From positions 1 to 61,031 of the forward strand of contig JAFZDU010000113.1 of the NCBI GenBank assembly GCA_017561025.1: a stretch of DNA of 61,031 nt, written 5' to 3'. The stretch's first letter is position 1, and every line of letters begins with the position of its first letter. Shown piece by piece: positions 16,930-27,558 of this stretch. Below the pieces are notes generated by a model. That model was not told the origin of the DNA and searched no databases. It saw nothing but the letters and a program-made list of their open reading frames with translations. Made by a program: the position numbers and the translations under genes. The stretch is from Bacteroidales bacterium (GTDB lineage Bacteria > Bacteroidota > Bacteroidia > Bacteroidales > F082).

Positions 16930-17859
16930 TTATTTTTGTTTGGAATATGTAACAAACAATTCCATGATTTTGTCGTTATATGATTTGGAAACAGGTATTT
17001 CTTTAATTCCTTTTACGTCAAATTCAATGCATATTTCGGTGTTTTCCCTTCTCAATGACGCTACATGCTCGAAGTTAATCATATAAGAACGATGGCATCT
17101 TTTGATTGGTGTGTCGTTTAAGTCTTCTGATAGCTTTTTGAGAGTGTTTCTAAGCATGAAGTCGTGCATTGTATCGTTATTGATATATTTTATAGCGCAG
17201 TAGTTGTCTGATGATTCTATGTAAATTATCTTTTCAGATGAGAGTGTGAATTTTACCTCATTCTTATCGTCTTTGAACTGAATGATATTGCCCTCTTCTT
17301 TTTCCATTATCTGAGCGTCTTTTTCAGGTATCACGACGCGAAGCAGATGTTCGTTGTAAAGATAAAGGAAAGAGATGATATAGGGGATGAGCAGCATCCA
17401 TGTTGTGTTGGCGATAGTCTTTCTGAGGATTTCGAATGTAGCGTCCCAGTATGCGAATTCAGGGTTTTCGATGATGAAGTTGTCTATGTATCCTACCTTA
17501 TAAGCGAGAAATACGTAGAATATCGCTAATATTGTTATTTCAGAGAATATCCATATCAGGTATTCCAGATATCCGATGGAGATTTTTTTTACGAAGAAAT
17601 ACATTAGTATTCTGCTGAGGGATATTAGGAATGACCCGACGAGAACCATAAGAGAGGAATAGAGGAAATAGTTCATGGTATTGATTCCTGGTATCCATGA
17701 CTCAGAGTTGAAAGGTCTAAATATGTTGATAAACACTAAAGAATAAACAGTTGTGAAGAAAATCAGTTTTCTTATGTTTTCTTTGGTCACGAGGAATGAA
17801 GGCAAGTCTTTGTTGCCAAAACGTAATGAATATTTCTTTTTAATTTCCTTCTCGTACAT
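16930..17859 (-). CDS. Membrane-anchored LytTR-domain transcriptional regulator
   Basis: 309 residues from ATG 17859. After a basic N-terminus there are four predicted membrane helices (about residues 27-45, 56-80, 96-118 and 146-165), then a cytoplasmic LytTR domain (about 205-309) with KIIYIESSDNYCAIKYI, RNTLKKLSEDL and IKRCHRSYMINFEHVASL. No receiver or kinase domain is present, so it is a one-component regulator that binds DNA from the membrane. An open extension upstream to 18105 crosses a -7 box and the tonB terminator and is rejected. It is followed by the TPR gene at a distance of eight bases. Confidence 0.85.
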   Translation of the reverse strand: MYEKEIKKKYSLRFGNKDLPSFLVTKENIRKLIFFTTVYSLVFINIFRPFNSESWIPGINTMNYFLYSSLMVLVGSFLISLSRILMYFFVKKISIGYLEYLIWIFSEITILAIFYVFLAYKVGYIDNFIIENPEFAYWDATFEILRKTIANTTWMLLIPYIISFLYLYNEHLLRVVIPEKDAQIMEKEEGNIIQFKDDKNEVKFTLSSEKIIYIESSDNYCAIKYINNDTMHDFMLRNTLKKLSEDLNDTPIKRCHRSYMINFEHVASLRRENTEICIEFDVKGIKEIPVSKSYNDKIMELFVTYSKQK

Positions 17860-17864
17860 GAATG

Positions 17865-17872
17865 CAAATTTA
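17865..17872 (-). promoter_or_regulatory. -7 box TAAATTTG for the LytTR-TPR operon
   Basis: The minus strand reads TAAATTTGCATTCATG, with the box ending five nt before the start codon. The predicted transcript would have almost no leader. This rules out the longer reading frame. Confidence 0.6.
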
Positions 17873-17922
17873 CAATTTTTTCTGATAGCTTTCTGAATAA
17901 AAAAGTCAAATAAGATAAAAAA

Positions 17923-17946
17923 AAGAGACGTCAGATTTGACGCCTC
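17923..17946 (-). terminator. Rho-independent terminator of the tonB transcript
   Basis: On the minus strand GAGGCGTCA pairs with TGACGTCTC (one G-T pair), followed by TTTTTTTT. It lies 26 bp after the tonB stop codon. Confidence 0.8.
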
Positions 17947-17971
17947 CATTATGTTTGATGTTATTATTTTA

Positions 17972-18658
17972 CTATTGTAATTTGAAGATGATTGGCACTG
18001 TGAATGAGCAGCGTACTGCAGTACCACGTTGTTTACCTGGGTTCCATTTAGGCATGCTGTTAACAACTCTGACAGCTTCTTCGTCGCAGCCGCCGCCGAT
18101 GCCACGCATAACGCCTACGTTAGAGATTGATCCGTCTGGTTCAACAACGAAGCTAACGAATACTCTACCTTGGATGTCACTTTCGCGAGCCATCATAGGA
18201 TATTTGATATTTTTTTGGATGTATTCCATCATCTTTGCTGGACCGCCAGGGAATTCAGGCATAACTTCAACAACTTTGAAGATTTCAGCTTCAACGATTT
18301 CTTCTTCTTCGATTTCAGCTGGAGCGAAGTCGTATTCTTCGATAACTTCGTCTTGAGATACTTCAGCGTCGATTTCGATTTCGTCTTCGATTTCTTCTTC
18401 GTTGTCAACGATTTCGATTTGAGTTACTTGTGGTTTTGGTGCTGGAGGTTGGATTTTAGGTTGTTCTTGTTTTGTGATTTCAACCATTTCTTCTTCTATA
18501 ACCTCAACAGTTCTTTGAAAATCATCTAAAGATTGTTTGTCGTAGCTTTTGTATTCAAAAACACGCCAGATAATGAATAATGACACAACTAGACCTATCA
18601 AGATAAAAGTCGATTTCTTGCTTTCAAGATCTGCCTTTGGTGATTTTTTAATTTCCAT
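17972..18658 (-). CDS. tonB: TonB family energy transducer
   Basis: 228 residues. Short cytoplasmic N-terminus, one membrane helix (about 20-38, STFILIGLVVSLFIIWRVF), a long periplasmic linker with a Pro stretch (QPKIQPPAPKPQ) and a Glu/Asp-rich section, then a TonB C-terminal domain (about 125-228): VMPEFPGGPAKMMEYIQKNIKYP, GRVFVSFVVEPDGSISNVGVMRGIGGGCDEEAVRVV and MPKWNPGKQRG. It transmits proton-motive force from ExbBD to TonB-dependent outer-membrane receptors. The very acidic linker replaces the usual Pro-Lys repeats. ExbB and ExbD are not nearby. It has its own promoter (18704-18711) and terminator. Confidence 0.93.
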   Translation of the reverse strand: MEIKKSPKADLESKKSTFILIGLVVSLFIIWRVFEYKSYDKQSLDDFQRTVEVIEEEMVEITKQEQPKIQPPAPKPQVTQIEIVDNEEEIEDEIEIDAEVSQDEVIEEYDFAPAEIEEEEIVEAEIFKVVEVMPEFPGGPAKMMEYIQKNIKYPMMARESDIQGRVFVSFVVEPDGSISNVGVMRGIGGGCDEEAVRVVNSMPKWNPGKQRGTAVRCSFTVPIIFKLQ

Positions 18659-18703
18659 TTTTTATTTTTTTTCTAGATTAAACTCAAAATTTTAATTGCG
18701 CCA

Positions 18704-18711
18704 CAAAGGTA
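18704..18711 (-). promoter_or_regulatory. -7 box TACCTTTG of tonB
   Basis: Minus-strand match to TAnnTTTG, about 45 nt before the tonB ATG, in the spacer after the VanZ-like gene. Confidence 0.55.
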
Positions 18712-18744
18712 ATAAATTTCTTTAGATATTGTTATCGTATTCTT

Positions 18745-19143
18745 TTATTTTTTTAATTTTTTTTTGGCGTAAAAGTTAAAGATGATAACACCTATAACAC
18801 AGCCAATTGCGTCAGCGAAAAAGTCGTATATGCTTCCGTACCTATTAATGAAAATGTATTTTTGTAATATTTCTGTCAGTCCTCCATATATCATAGAGAG
18901 GAAAAATGTCAATGGGTAAACTTTTCTTTTGTAGTTATTGCCGGATGATATCTTTTTTCTATAACCCCAAAGGCTGAGGAATTCCAGCGATCCGAAAAGG
19001 ATGAAGTGTATTATCTTATCGGGGCCAAGCCAGTCCCAAAAATCAACAACTGTCGGAAAGCAGCTTCCGGGCAGTCCTAAGAGCACCATGATAATTATGG
19101 CGCATAACAGGCCTGGATAGAACTCTTCCGACAGTCGTCTCAA
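18745..19143 (-). CDS. VanZ-like family membrane protein
   Basis: 132 residues with four predicted membrane helices. It has the VanZ-type features WLGPDKIIHFILFGSLEFLSLWGY (the polar helix with conserved DK..H) and YGGLTEILQKYIFINRYGSIYDFFADAIGCVIG. The founding member affects teicoplanin sensitivity; the biochemical role of most members is unknown. It starts five bases after gcvH stops, a pairing seen in many Bacteroidota, so it is co-transcribed with gcvH. Confidence 0.85.
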   Translation of the reverse strand: MRRLSEEFYPGLLCAIIIMVLLGLPGSCFPTVVDFWDWLGPDKIIHFILFGSLEFLSLWGYRKKISSGNNYKRKVYPLTFFLSMIYGGLTEILQKYIFINRYGSIYDFFADAIGCVIGVIIFNFYAKKKLKK

Positions 19144-19148
19144 AATTA

Positions 19149-19526
19149 TTAGCCGATTAACTCTTTGTAAGCTTCTGCTGTTAATAAACCTTCGATGTCA
19201 GCTGGGTTAGCAACTTGAACTTTAATGATCCAACCTTCACCATATGGGTCGTTGTTAACTGTTTCAGGAGCGTCAGCGAGAGCTTCGTTGAATTCGATAA
19301 CTGTACCTGCTACAGGTAATAATAATTCTGAAGATGTTTTAACAGCTTCGATTGTACCGAATGTTTCATCTGCTTCGAGTGTTTCATCAACTGTGTCGAT
19401 GTCAACGAAAACGATGTCACCTAATTCATGTTGTGCGAAGTCTGTGATACCTACGTAAGCTGTTTCGCCTTCTAAGCGAATCCATTCGTGGTCTTTTGAA
19501 TACCTTAATTCTGCTGGAATGTTCAT
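19149..19526 (-). CDS. gcvH: Glycine cleavage system H protein
   Basis: 125 residues, the normal length. The lipoyl-accepting lysine is K63 in [19 protein letters not shown], and the opening [32 protein letters not shown] is typical. GcvH shuttles the methylamine intermediate between the P, T and L proteins; in anaerobes it can also act in lipoate transfer. No gcvT or gcvP is in the window. Codon use is strongly biased, suggesting high expression. A -7 box sits at 19568-19575. Confidence 0.96.
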   Translation of the reverse strand: MNIPAELRYSKDHEWIRLEGETAYVGITDFAQHELGDIVFVDIDTVDETLEADETFGTIEAVKTSSELLLPVAGTVIEFNEALADAPETVNNDPYGEGWIIKVQVANPADIEGLLTAEAYKELIG

Positions 19527-19567
19527 TTTGTTTATTTTTTTAAATTGATAAATACTTTTTAATTTGC

Positions 19568-19575
19568 CAAAAATA
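19568..19575 (-). promoter_or_regulatory. -7 box TATTTTTG of gcvH-vanZ
   Basis: Minus-strand TAnnTTTG match about 42 nt before the gcvH start, in the short sprA-gcvH spacer, so gcvH need not depend on the sprA transcript. Confidence 0.5.
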
Positions 19576-19614
19576 CAATTTTTATTCTTATAAATTTTAC
19601 TTATGCGAAAATTT

Positions 19615-22600
19615 TTATTGTGTCAAGCTAAATCTCAGTGTAACACCTGCAAATGTATTGGATGTCTTGAATGAATTAGCAATGAATGGGTCAGTCATGT
19701 CGTGTCTGAAGAATGCCTGCATGCCCAATCTGTTGCTGAAGTCATAGTCGGCAGTGAGATAGATGTTGACCTTGTTTTGACCTGATGATATCTGGCTGTA
19801 GTTTTCGTCAATGCTTCTCAAGATAGTCTTGTCTCTTCTGAAGCCGATATCTAGTTTCATTGTCAATTCGTTGGCCTCTTTTGATGTTCCGCCTAATGTT
19901 GAAATCACCAATCCTAAATCTTTGAAGGTGTAGCCGCAGCCGATGATTATTTCTCTGCCTTCTGCTTCAGTGAGTTGGTTGTTGATGAAGCTGATAGTGA
20001 TGGTTCTGCTCTTCTTGAAATCCAATGAAGGTGACAAGCTGTTGTTGAATGTGAGCTTGAGACCGATCAATGGCGCATATTGTTCAGATAGTACCATCTG
20101 AGCCATATCATATTCTGGCACTCTTAAATTAGTTCCATCATACATCAGCATTGGGTTGTTCTCGTTATAGTTGAGGTTGGTAGCCCATGATGAAATTGAG
20201 TATGTTGATTTATAAGAGTGTGTTATGTTGATGGTCTTGAATATCTTCTTCAATGCTGGGATTTTTGTAAGACCAGAGAAGTTCACTGACCAGTTTGGCA
20301 ATGCGATTTTTCTGAATAATGACAGCTCGACATTGTCTGTGCTTTGACCTGAGTATGCTGACAAGAACGAATAGATAAGTACATCTTGTGAGTTGGCTGC
20401 ATATCCGTAAGGGTATAATCCTTTACCGATAGAGTCGTATACCATAGGTGAACCTAAGTCGACCCAAGCCTGGTTTTCATTGGCCAGACGCAATGCGATA
20501 TCTTGTCTGTTCTTTAACATTGTCTCGAACAATTCTTCACCGTCTTTGAATGATGTTGCTGTCATAAGATGGGTGATGTTGAAGTTACCTCCATTTGTAG
20601 GAGTGTAGAATCCGAATGTTCCGTTGGCATCGGCTCTGAAATATTCAGATAAGTTTTCTACATATGTTCTTGTACCGTTTACATCAATTTTGAAGTTCTG
20701 GAATGGTTCAAGGACGATTTTATAGTTGTATGTTTCGTTGAATCTTTCAGAATAAGCCTGGTTGAATGTAGTGTCGGTAGTGAGCCAGTTGTTGTTTATA
20801 GCCTTATTAAGGATGTCGTCGTTTCTGCCTAAGATAAATGCCCATCCAGGAGCGCCAGTCATTGTATTGATGCCTAAATAGTCAGGTTCATACATATAGC
20901 CTGGCAATGAAACGCCGCTGCTTTGTGAGAAAGAGAATGAGGCTTTCTTGACGCTGAGCAATACTCTGACGGTATTGTCGGCAACGATTTTTCCGTAGTT
21001 TTTCTTAGGTGCTTTACCTGTAGTGTCTACTGTTGTCTCTTCTTTCTTAGGCTGTCTGCTGTTGTTGTTGTTTTTGCCGCTAGCACGTTTAGGTGTAGTG
21101 ATTTCTTTGAAATAAGGAACCTTGTTATATAGCTTGCCGAAATCGGCATTGCCGTTGATTTGTATTGTGGCTTCGTTTTCTGTCACGTTACCCATTATTT
21201 GTTGTGTTGAGCGTGATGAAGCTGTCCAGCGATATGTTGCGTTATAATTAGCGTTTGATGTCACCCAGTCCAAATATGGCAATTTATTAATAGGTATTGT
21301 ATAATTGAGTTTGGATGTCTGGTTGAATCTTGACATAGAACCTAATCCGTAGATTTCATTTTTGATAGTATCTTGGTTAGCGTTCCATTCAGCTGTTTCT
21401 CTCTCTGGATTGCCAGCAGGTTCGTAAATATATGCGTTGGCAATTGCGTTATATGTGAAGTTCAAGCCTTTGGTGATGTCGTAACGGAAGTCGTAGTTAC
21501 GGTTCCAGTCCCAGTTCTTCGCATATGTAGGTCTGATGATGATGTCGCCAGTGCTTTTGTTTCTCAACTTCTGTTCTTGATATTGTCTGAACATTTCTGT
21601 AGAGAATGAGAAGCTCTTAGGCAAATAATAGAAGTTGATGTCTTTGATAATCTGTAGATGTTTAGAAGAAGCCCATTTCGCATTAGCAAAAGGCTGTATG
21701 TTCTTCGCATTGGTAGAGTAGGTGTAGCCCAGGCCGCCTCTGTAGCTCTTGTCGATAGAATATTCAATGTCGCTGTTTCTTTGCTCTTGTTTAGTGTAAG
21801 CATAAGTGGCATTGAAGTTTTCTATATCCCAGAAGTGAGGTTTTTTGTTGCCCACTCTGTTTTTCCTTAAGTTGGTGATGTTGAAGTTGGTCTGTTTTAC
21901 TATATCTCTTGCAGCATCATTAAGAGAGTCTTTTCCAGCCTGGTCTTCGATGATGTCTAATGCGTTCTTGAATTTAACGTCAGGATCGAATGGGTTGTAT
22001 TCAGGTGTTATTGTTGTTTGATTTTGGTCGTAGTGTACAGGTATTGTGATGCCTGTCTTTTGAGGTGCCATAAATTTACCAAAATCAATGTCAGTTGAGA
22101 TATTGTAATAACCGTTAGATTCCATATTGGATTCTGTAGCCTTAGTCTCTAAAGCGCCGTAGCCAGGTGAGTTGTAAGAACCTGCTGCTGTCACACGTCC
22201 TAAGTCGGCCAATGTGGCTTCGATACGACCTGTTGCAGCCCATCCGCCTTTGTTGTTCAAGTCGGTTAGACGTAACTCGTTGATCCAGATGACAGCGCTC
22301 TTGTCTTGTCCGACTTCGTTGTCGTTCTTAGGGTTTCTGATACCGATCATCATGCTTCTTACCTCGCTGATGGTTGGGTTACCTAACACTTTGATTTTAT
22401 TCTTGCCGGAATATTCGCTGTATACTCTGTTAGATTGTACGTTGTTAGTTCCTAATGATTTGTTACGGTTGTTCTTGACGTTTACAAGTTCGTCGAAGTC
22501 GATTTCTATGTTATTCTCTTCTGGCCAGATGGCGAAGTCGTCTGTCGATGAAGTGTACCAGTCTGTGAACTTGAGAGGCACTTCGTATTCGTAGTAGTTG

Positions 22601-25600
22601 TCTGTCAAGTCGGAACCGAATCGTAAGAACACTGTGAGATCGCCGTCTTCCATGTCGTCGTATTCATACATCTGTTCGGCATGTATGAACATCTTGAGTT
22701 TCTTGTAATATCTGAAGTCGAAGCTTGTTGATTTGTATACAGCTCTAGCGTCTCCGTCCACGAGGTTCTCTATTGCGAGTTGTAAAGCCTGCTCGTTTTG
22801 ACGGTATGTCTGTAATGTTCCAGTGTAAACTTCTTGGTAGATTCCAGGAGGTATTACGTAAGGTACAGGCAGACGGCTGCTGTTTTCTTCGAGGTTCACA
22901 GCTGACTGTTCGAACAAGGTGTGGTTGGTCTGGTCGCCAGGCATATATTCTCCTGGAGCCTGGATGGCCTGGGTATATGTTCTCCATTCGCCTCTTACGA
23001 GATCTAAGGTTGCAAAACGAATGACGATATCACTCTTGAAGCCTTTCATGAAGATTCTCATGAAACGTATGGAAGAGAAGCCTTCTATGTTACCGATAAT
23101 CTTATCAGGTTCTCTGATAGGGATACGGAACTGATACCATTTGATTTCCTTGTTTTCACCATTGATGGTGGTTACTGTTGTGGTGCGAATGTCGGAGATT
23201 CTGTTTTGACCTGATGTTAACATCTTGTTAGGGTCGAGGTCGATGACGTATTGATAGTAGTTTTCAGATTCACTCAAAGTGTTGTCGTTGTTGATATCTT
23301 CAACATCAGGTAGTGATGTGTAGCTAGTTGTGTAGTTTTCTACTTGTTGAGACTCGGAAGGTGAGTTGCCTTCATTGCCGTTGTATTTCTTGTAACGTTC
23401 AAGTATGCTGCTATATTTTTCATCGTTGTCGTAGTCAGTGCCTCTGAAGTAATGGTAATCGTCAGATGATGGGTCATTATATACTTCATTAAAGGCATCT
23501 GTAGACAATATGCTTTGTAATTTATTGAGGTAGCTGCTGAAGAATGAACGTTCATCGTTATTGCTGAGACCGTCATATCCGACGTCTTGATATTGGCGTG
23601 AGTCAGGGTTAGAGTCGAATGCGTCGACCAGTGCCTGTAATGATGGTACGCGTCCCCATTTTGTTGTGTCGACGTTGACCACCTCGGCTGTTGTTGGCAA
23701 TCCGTTTTCGTATGATTTTCTACCGTCGCGTAAGATGTCTTCAGAGATGTCGCCCAAGTTGAAATAGAGCTTGCCAGTATTGCTTTGGTCTTGTCCTTCG
23801 AAGAATGGGTCCATCATCCAGAATTCTATGTATTCGACATTGGTAGCGTTGAAGTCGGATGACTCAATGGCTCTCATGATGCCGCCCCATCTGTCTTCTG
23901 GGTTGGTGAATGTGCCGTCAGCATTGAGGTTCTCGGTATCGTAGTTGTATGGTCCTCTCAACGTAGGATAGTATGCCAGGTTTAATGTGGAAACGTTTGT
24001 TGAAACGCCAGCCTGTACGTCTTTGTTAGGGAATATTTCTGTCTCAAGGACCTGTCTTACTCTATGGTCTGACAGCTCGTCGTTAGTTACGTTAGGAGGC
24101 AATATTCTGCTGTCTCTGTTGTAGAATACAGACTGGTCGATGCAATACCATGCCAATTTAGAACGGTTCTTTCCGTAATCGAGGCTCATTGTTGAATATG
24201 CTTCTGGGAAGAGGTTGTGCTGGTATTGAGGAGTAGATGCCAGGTGCCATGTTGTCCATTGGCGAAGGTCGATAGTCGATTTAGCGCCTTCAAAGTCATC
24301 GATATATGATGTTCCTGTCTGTCCGTTTTCTTTGTTGATGCCTTGGATGAACTGAGCGAACTCACCGTAGACGGAGATTCTTGACTTTTGTTTTGTCTCG
24401 ATAAATGGCAATTTGTCGATGAGGTCGGTGAGGAGCTGTGAGTCTGTTTGGTAGTTGAAGTCGAAGCCGTATATAGTGTTTGACAATGGTTCGTCGTTAT
24501 AGTTGACCTTTGTGGTGTAAGCTCTTTCTGAGAGGTGTAAGATTGTACCTCCTATCAAGAAGTCAGGGTTTATTTCATGTTCTACTCTTGCGCCCATGAA
24601 TGACTTCTTCATAGTTGTCATGGCAGTGTTGTTTTCTAATGAGATATTGATGTTGCTGCCAGAGTTAAGGAGAGCTTCGTTCAAGATGGTGACGCGTCCC
24701 AACGTGTAGTCGACAGTATAATCCACGTTTTCGGTAAGAGGCGTTCCGCCTGCTGTTACTGTTACCGAACCTGGAGACACGTTAAGAGCATTCAGGTTGA
24801 TTTCGCTTCCTGATGAAGATGTGTATTGGCCTTCTATTCTGAATTTGTTTTTCTCGGTGTATTGTTCGGCAGATGTTTTTGTCAGAGTGTATAACGAGTC
24901 GAATGCATACTTGTCGGCAAGTACTGGATTGTCTGCGAATATTTTTCTGATGTGGCTGCCGAAAGGCTCGAGCACAGGGAAGTAGATGCGTCCTGTTGCT
25001 GAGTTGATGGTACCTCCGTTGGTGGTTGCCCCGTTGATGAAGTCGAACAGACCGTCACCGCCGTCTATGGGGTTCTGTTGAGAGTTTAGGTTATCCACAT
25101 TCATGAGATGTATCAATGACTTGCCTTTCAAGTCGCCTTCAGCGTCTGCGAAATAACCAGTTGCTACGCCGTTTTGGTTGCCCAAATAGAGGATGTTCAA
25201 TATGAAGTCGTTCTGGCTTACCTGGTAAGCTCTGATATTATAGACGTTCTTCATCATGAGGTCCCACATTGGCATCTTGGTGTTGATGGTGGTGCTCTTC
25301 AATAATTTGGTTACCAATAAGTTTGGGTCGCTGATGTTTTGGTCAGAGAATTCACCGACTTGGTAAACCTTCTCTTGTCCGATTACTGTATATTGGTATG
25401 CGACGGCGAGAGTCTGGTTTGCGTTAAGGCTGATGTTCAATGTGATGAAACCCAATTTGCTGTTGAGCACGTATTCTGATGGACTTAACTTTCTAGCTTT
25501 TTGCAGTTTCTCGAAGTCTTTACCTGATGTGTATCCTTGTGATGTGAGGTATGATGTGACGTTGTTCAACGATCTTATCGAGTTTTCGTCCATGCCGTTG

Positions 25601-26781
25601 AGCAAAGTGTTGGCAGCATTGTCAGGATATTGAGTTCCTATATTGTTTGATGACTTGACTTTACTGTCGTTGTAGATCCATTCTTCCTTTCCTTCTGCCA
25701 AGTCGGTAAATGCAACTATGTTACGGCAGTTTTCATAATTGGATGTTGTATTTGTTACCCAGACTTCAATCTTGTTGATGTTGATGTCTGAAGTCACTAA
25801 TGGGAGGTCTTTTAAAGCGTTTTCATAATTGTCTCTAAAATACTGGCTGAGGAAGAAGTGTCTGTTTTCTTCGTAGTCGAGACATTCTATTTCGTATTCG
25901 TTGCTTAGAGATCCGCCGCTTACAGTGATGTTTTGTGTCTCGCTTTCTTGGTATGATATTACAGATGTCACTGTTGTCTTTCCGAATTGTAATTTAGTTT
26001 TGATACCGAAAAGAGATTGAGTACCGGTGATGAGCGAGCTTTTGAGAGGCATGCTTACGTTGCCTGCCTCGATGAGTTGTATGATATCGTCTTCATCGCC
26101 TTCGTATTTCAGTGTAAACTTATTGTCGAATGTGAATTGAGACTCTGTGTTATAGTTGAGTTTGAATTCGATTTTGTCGCCGATTTTTGCTGCTGCGCTC
26201 AACTGTATGCTTTCGTCAAAGTCGAAGTTTGTTACGCTTTGTAGGTCGACAGGTTTGGATGGGTCGTTGCGTTTCTGGTTCTTGATGCCGAATGTGACGT
26301 CTGCGGAACCTTGGAGCTTGATGTCGATAGTGTTGCTGCCGAATATTTTATCGAAGGCTTTTCCGCCGACATATATCGTTGGAATGAGCTGGTTGCCGTT
26401 GCCGGAATTACTGTTGTTGCTTTCCCTCTTTTCTTTCCAATACTCTTTGATTGCCTTTTCGTTTTGATATTTTGCATAGAGGTCTTGGCTCATGGTATGA
26501 GGTTCGCGGTACATGAAGTCGCCGATTTTGCTATAGAAAGTATATTGACCTGTCAATGGGTCATAAACGACTTCGCGTGTTATGTTGGAAGGATCTTGAA
26601 AATAGAATCCCGATTTGTTCTGTTCTTGGTTGAAAGGGTTTCCGTCATCTTGTGGAATGGGGTATCTCAGTTGTAATGTGTCGGCGTTTTGAGCCTTTAA
26701 GTTAATGCTGGATAATACTACGCTAATCAATAATAAAAGCGTAAAAACATATTTGGTGTTTATTAAAAAAAATCTTCTCAT
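19615..26781 (-). CDS. sprA: SprA/Sov, outer-membrane translocon of the type IX secretion system
   Basis: 2388 residues with a signal peptide (ending INLKAQ). Length and content match the SprA/Sov family (about 2400-2500 residues), which forms a 36-strand single-chain barrel that is the T9SS export pore. Visible hallmarks: the N-terminal segment [32 protein letters not shown], repeated amphipathic strands throughout, the plug-region text [27 protein letters not shown], and a C-terminal strand ending in an aromatic/hydrophobic pattern ([13 protein letters not shown]). The gene lies 17 bp after ruvA and before gcvH, a neighbourhood conserved in the phylum. Two cargo proteins with T9SS tails are in the same window (33757, 52921). 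Other T9SS genes (porKLMN etc.) are not here. Confidence 0.95.
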   Translation of the reverse strand: MRRFFLINTKYVFTLLLLISVVLSSINLKAQNADTLQLRYPIPQDDGNPFNQEQNKSGFYFQDPSNITREVVYDPLTGQYTFYSKIGDFMYREPHTMSQDLYAKYQNEKAIKEYWKEKRESNNSNSGNGNQLIPTIYVGGKAFDKIFGSNTIDIKLQGSADVTFGIKNQKRNDPSKPVDLQSVTNFDFDESIQLSAAAKIGDKIEFKLNYNTESQFTFDNKFTLKYEGDEDDIIQLIEAGNVSMPLKSSLITGTQSLFGIKTKLQFGKTTVTSVISYQESETQNITVSGGSLSNEYEIECLDYEENRHFFLSQYFRDNYENALKDLPLVTSDININKIEVWVTNTTSNYENCRNIVAFTDLAEGKEEWIYNDSKVKSSNNIGTQYPDNAANTLLNGMDENSIRSLNNVTSYLTSQGYTSGKDFEKLQKARKLSPSEYVLNSKLGFITLNISLNANQTLAVAYQYTVIGQEKVYQVGEFSDQNISDPNLLVTKLLKSTTINTKMPMWDLMMKNVYNIRAYQVSQNDFILNILYLGNQNGVATGYFADAEGDLKGKSLIHLMNVDNLNSQQNPIDGGDGLFDFINGATTNGGTINSATGRIYFPVLEPFGSHIRKIFADNPVLADKYAFDSLYTLTKTSAEQYTEKNKFRIEGQYTSSSGSEINLNALNVSPGSVTVTAGGTPLTENVDYTVDYTLGRVTILNEALLNSGSNINISLENNTAMTTMKKSFMGARVEHEINPDFLIGGTILHLSERAYTTKVNYNDEPLSNTIYGFDFNYQTDSQLLTDLIDKLPFIETKQKSRISVYGEFAQFIQGINKENGQTGTSYIDDFEGAKSTIDLRQWTTWHLASTPQYQHNLFPEAYSTMSLDYGKNRSKLAWYCIDQSVFYNRDSRILPPNVTNDELSDHRVRQVLETEIFPNKDVQAGVSTNVSTLNLAYYPTLRGPYNYDTENLNADGTFTNPEDRWGGIMRAIESSDFNATNVEYIEFWMMDPFFEGQDQSNTGKLYFNLGDISEDILRDGRKSYENGLPTTAEVVNVDTTKWGRVPSLQALVDAFDSNPDSRQYQDVGYDGLSNNDERSFFSSYLNKLQSILSTDAFNEVYNDPSSDDYHYFRGTDYDNDEKYSSILERYKKYNGNEGNSPSESQQVENYTTSYTSLPDVEDINNDNTLSESENYYQYVIDLDPNKMLTSGQNRISDIRTTTVTTINGENKEIKWYQFRIPIREPDKIIGNIEGFSSIRFMRIFMKGFKSDIVIRFATLDLVRGEWRTYTQAIQAPGEYMPGDQTNHTLFEQSAVNLEENSSRLPVPYVIPPGIYQEVYTGTLQTYRQNEQALQLAIENLVDGDARAVYKSTSFDFRYYKKLKMFIHAEQMYEYDDMEDGDLTVFLRFGSDLTDNYYEYEVPLKFTDWYTSSTDDFAIWPEENNIEIDFDELVNVKNNRNKSLGTNNVQSNRVYSEYSGKNKIKVLGNPTISEVRSMMIGIRNPKNDNEVGQDKSAVIWINELRLTDLNNKGGWAATGRIEATLADLGRVTAAGSYNSPGYGALETKATESNMESNGYYNISTDIDFGKFMAPQKTGITIPVHYDQNQTTITPEYNPFDPDVKFKNALDIIEDQAGKDSLNDAARDIVKQTNFNITNLRKNRVGNKKPHFWDIENFNATYAYTKQEQRNSDIEYSIDKSYRGGLGYTYSTNAKNIQPFANAKWASSKHLQIIKDINFYYLPKSFSFSTEMFRQYQEQKLRNKSTGDIIIRPTYAKNWDWNRNYDFRYDITKGLNFTYNAIANAYIYEPAGNPERETAEWNANQDTIKNEIYGLGSMSRFNQTSKLNYTIPINKLPYLDWVTSNANYNATYRWTASSRSTQQIMGNVTENEATIQINGNADFGKLYNKVPYFKEITTPKRASGKNNNNSRQPKKEETTVDTTGKAPKKNYGKIVADNTVRVLLSVKKASFSFSQSSGVSLPGYMYEPDYLGINTMTGAPGWAFILGRNDDILNKAINNNWLTTDTTFNQAYSERFNETYNYKIVLEPFQNFKIDVNGTRTYVENLSEYFRADANGTFGFYTPTNGGNFNITHLMTATSFKDGEELFETMLKNRQDIALRLANENQAWVDLGSPMVYDSIGKGLYPYGYAANSQDVLIYSFLSAYSGQSTDNVELSLFRKIALPNWSVNFSGLTKIPALKKIFKTINITHSYKSTYSISSWATNLNYNENNPMLMYDGTNLRVPEYDMAQMVLSEQYAPLIGLKLTFNNSLSPSLDFKKSRTITISFINNQLTEAEGREIIIGCGYTFKDLGLVISTLGGTSKEANELTMKLDIGFRRDKTILRSIDENYSQISSGQNKVNIYLTADYDFSNRLGMQAFFRHDMTDPFIANSFKTSNTFAGVTLRFSLTQ

Positions 26782-26798
26782 ACTTCAATCACAATAAC

Positions 26799-27383
26799 TT
26801 ATAATATTCTAAGGGCTTCTTTGATAAGTTGTTCTACATTTGGATTTTCCATCTGCGACAAGAGTTTGTCTAAAGCCTTTTCTATGCTTGTCTTGTTGAA
26901 ACCTAAGACCATCAAAGCAGATAACGCCTCTTCCTTCAATGTATTGTATCCTGCTGGTGTTTTTTCTCCTTCGGAAATGTTGAGCTTAGACACCTTGTCG
27001 TGTAAGTCGACAATGATTCTTTGGGCAGTCTTAGCACCTATGCCTTTTACACTTTGGATGACTTTGGTATTGTTGTTTGAGATTGCTTCTATTGTCTCTC
27101 TCACTGTCAATGATGAAAGTATCAGTCTTGCTGTGTTGCATCCTACCCCCGACACGGTTATAAGCTGTAGGAACAAAGAGCGTTCTTCTTCTGTGTAGAA
27201 GCCATATAATACATGAGCGTCTTCTCTGATGGCAAGATGTACGTAGAGTCTTACCTCCGCTTGTTCGCCAATGGCTGTGAATGTATTTAATGTTATATTA
27301 ATTAAATATCCAATTCCTTGATTGTCAATAACTATATATGCGGGATTCTTTTCTGCAACTTTCCCGGAAATAAAACTGTACAT
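26799..27383 (-). CDS. ruvA: Holliday junction branch migration protein RuvA
   Basis: 194 residues. OB-fold N-terminal domain (MYSFISGKVAEKNPAYIVIDNQGIGYLINI), tandem helix-hairpin-helix domain (LITVSGVGCNTARLILSSL and VKGIGAKTAQRIIVDLHDKV), and a C-terminal three-helix domain III (EEALSALMVLGFNKTSIEKAL) that contacts RuvB. It binds four-way junctions and loads RuvB. It is the first gene of the ruvA-sprA unit. Confidence 0.96.
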   Translation of the reverse strand: MYSFISGKVAEKNPAYIVIDNQGIGYLINITLNTFTAIGEQAEVRLYVHLAIREDAHVLYGFYTEEERSLFLQLITVSGVGCNTARLILSSLTVRETIEAISNNNTKVIQSVKGIGAKTAQRIIVDLHDKVSKLNISEGEKTPAGYNTLKEEALSALMVLGFNKTSIEKALDKLLSQMENPNVEQLIKEALRIL

Positions 27384-27435
27384 ACTTTAATTCAATATCA
27401 ATTTTCTGAAATAACGATTGATAATAATCAACCGA

Positions 27436-27443
27436 CAAAGTTA
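27436..27443 (-). promoter_or_regulatory. -7 box TAACTTTG of ruvA-sprA
   Basis: Minus-strand match about 53 nt before the ruvA start, divergent from the phosphofructokinase promoter 66 bp away. Confidence 0.55.
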
Positions 27444-27508
27444 CAATTTTTTATGCTAAAATCAATAGTTTTTTTAAAGCTTTTTTCTTTTTATTCGGAG
27501 ATTATTTT

Positions 27509-27516
27509 TACTTTTG
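27509..27516 (+). promoter_or_regulatory. -7 box TACTTTTG of the phosphofructokinase gene
   Basis: Exact TAnnTTTG match followed by C, predicting a leader of about 35 nt before ATG 27559. Confidence 0.6.
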
Positions 27517-27558
27517 CAAAACTAATAAAAGAACATAATTTTAACATAAATAATAGAT

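Noticed and set aside
17860-18105. 82-codon N-terminal extension of the LytTR membrane protein
   Set aside because: The extension crosses a -7 box and the tonB terminator and overlaps the tonB coding region.
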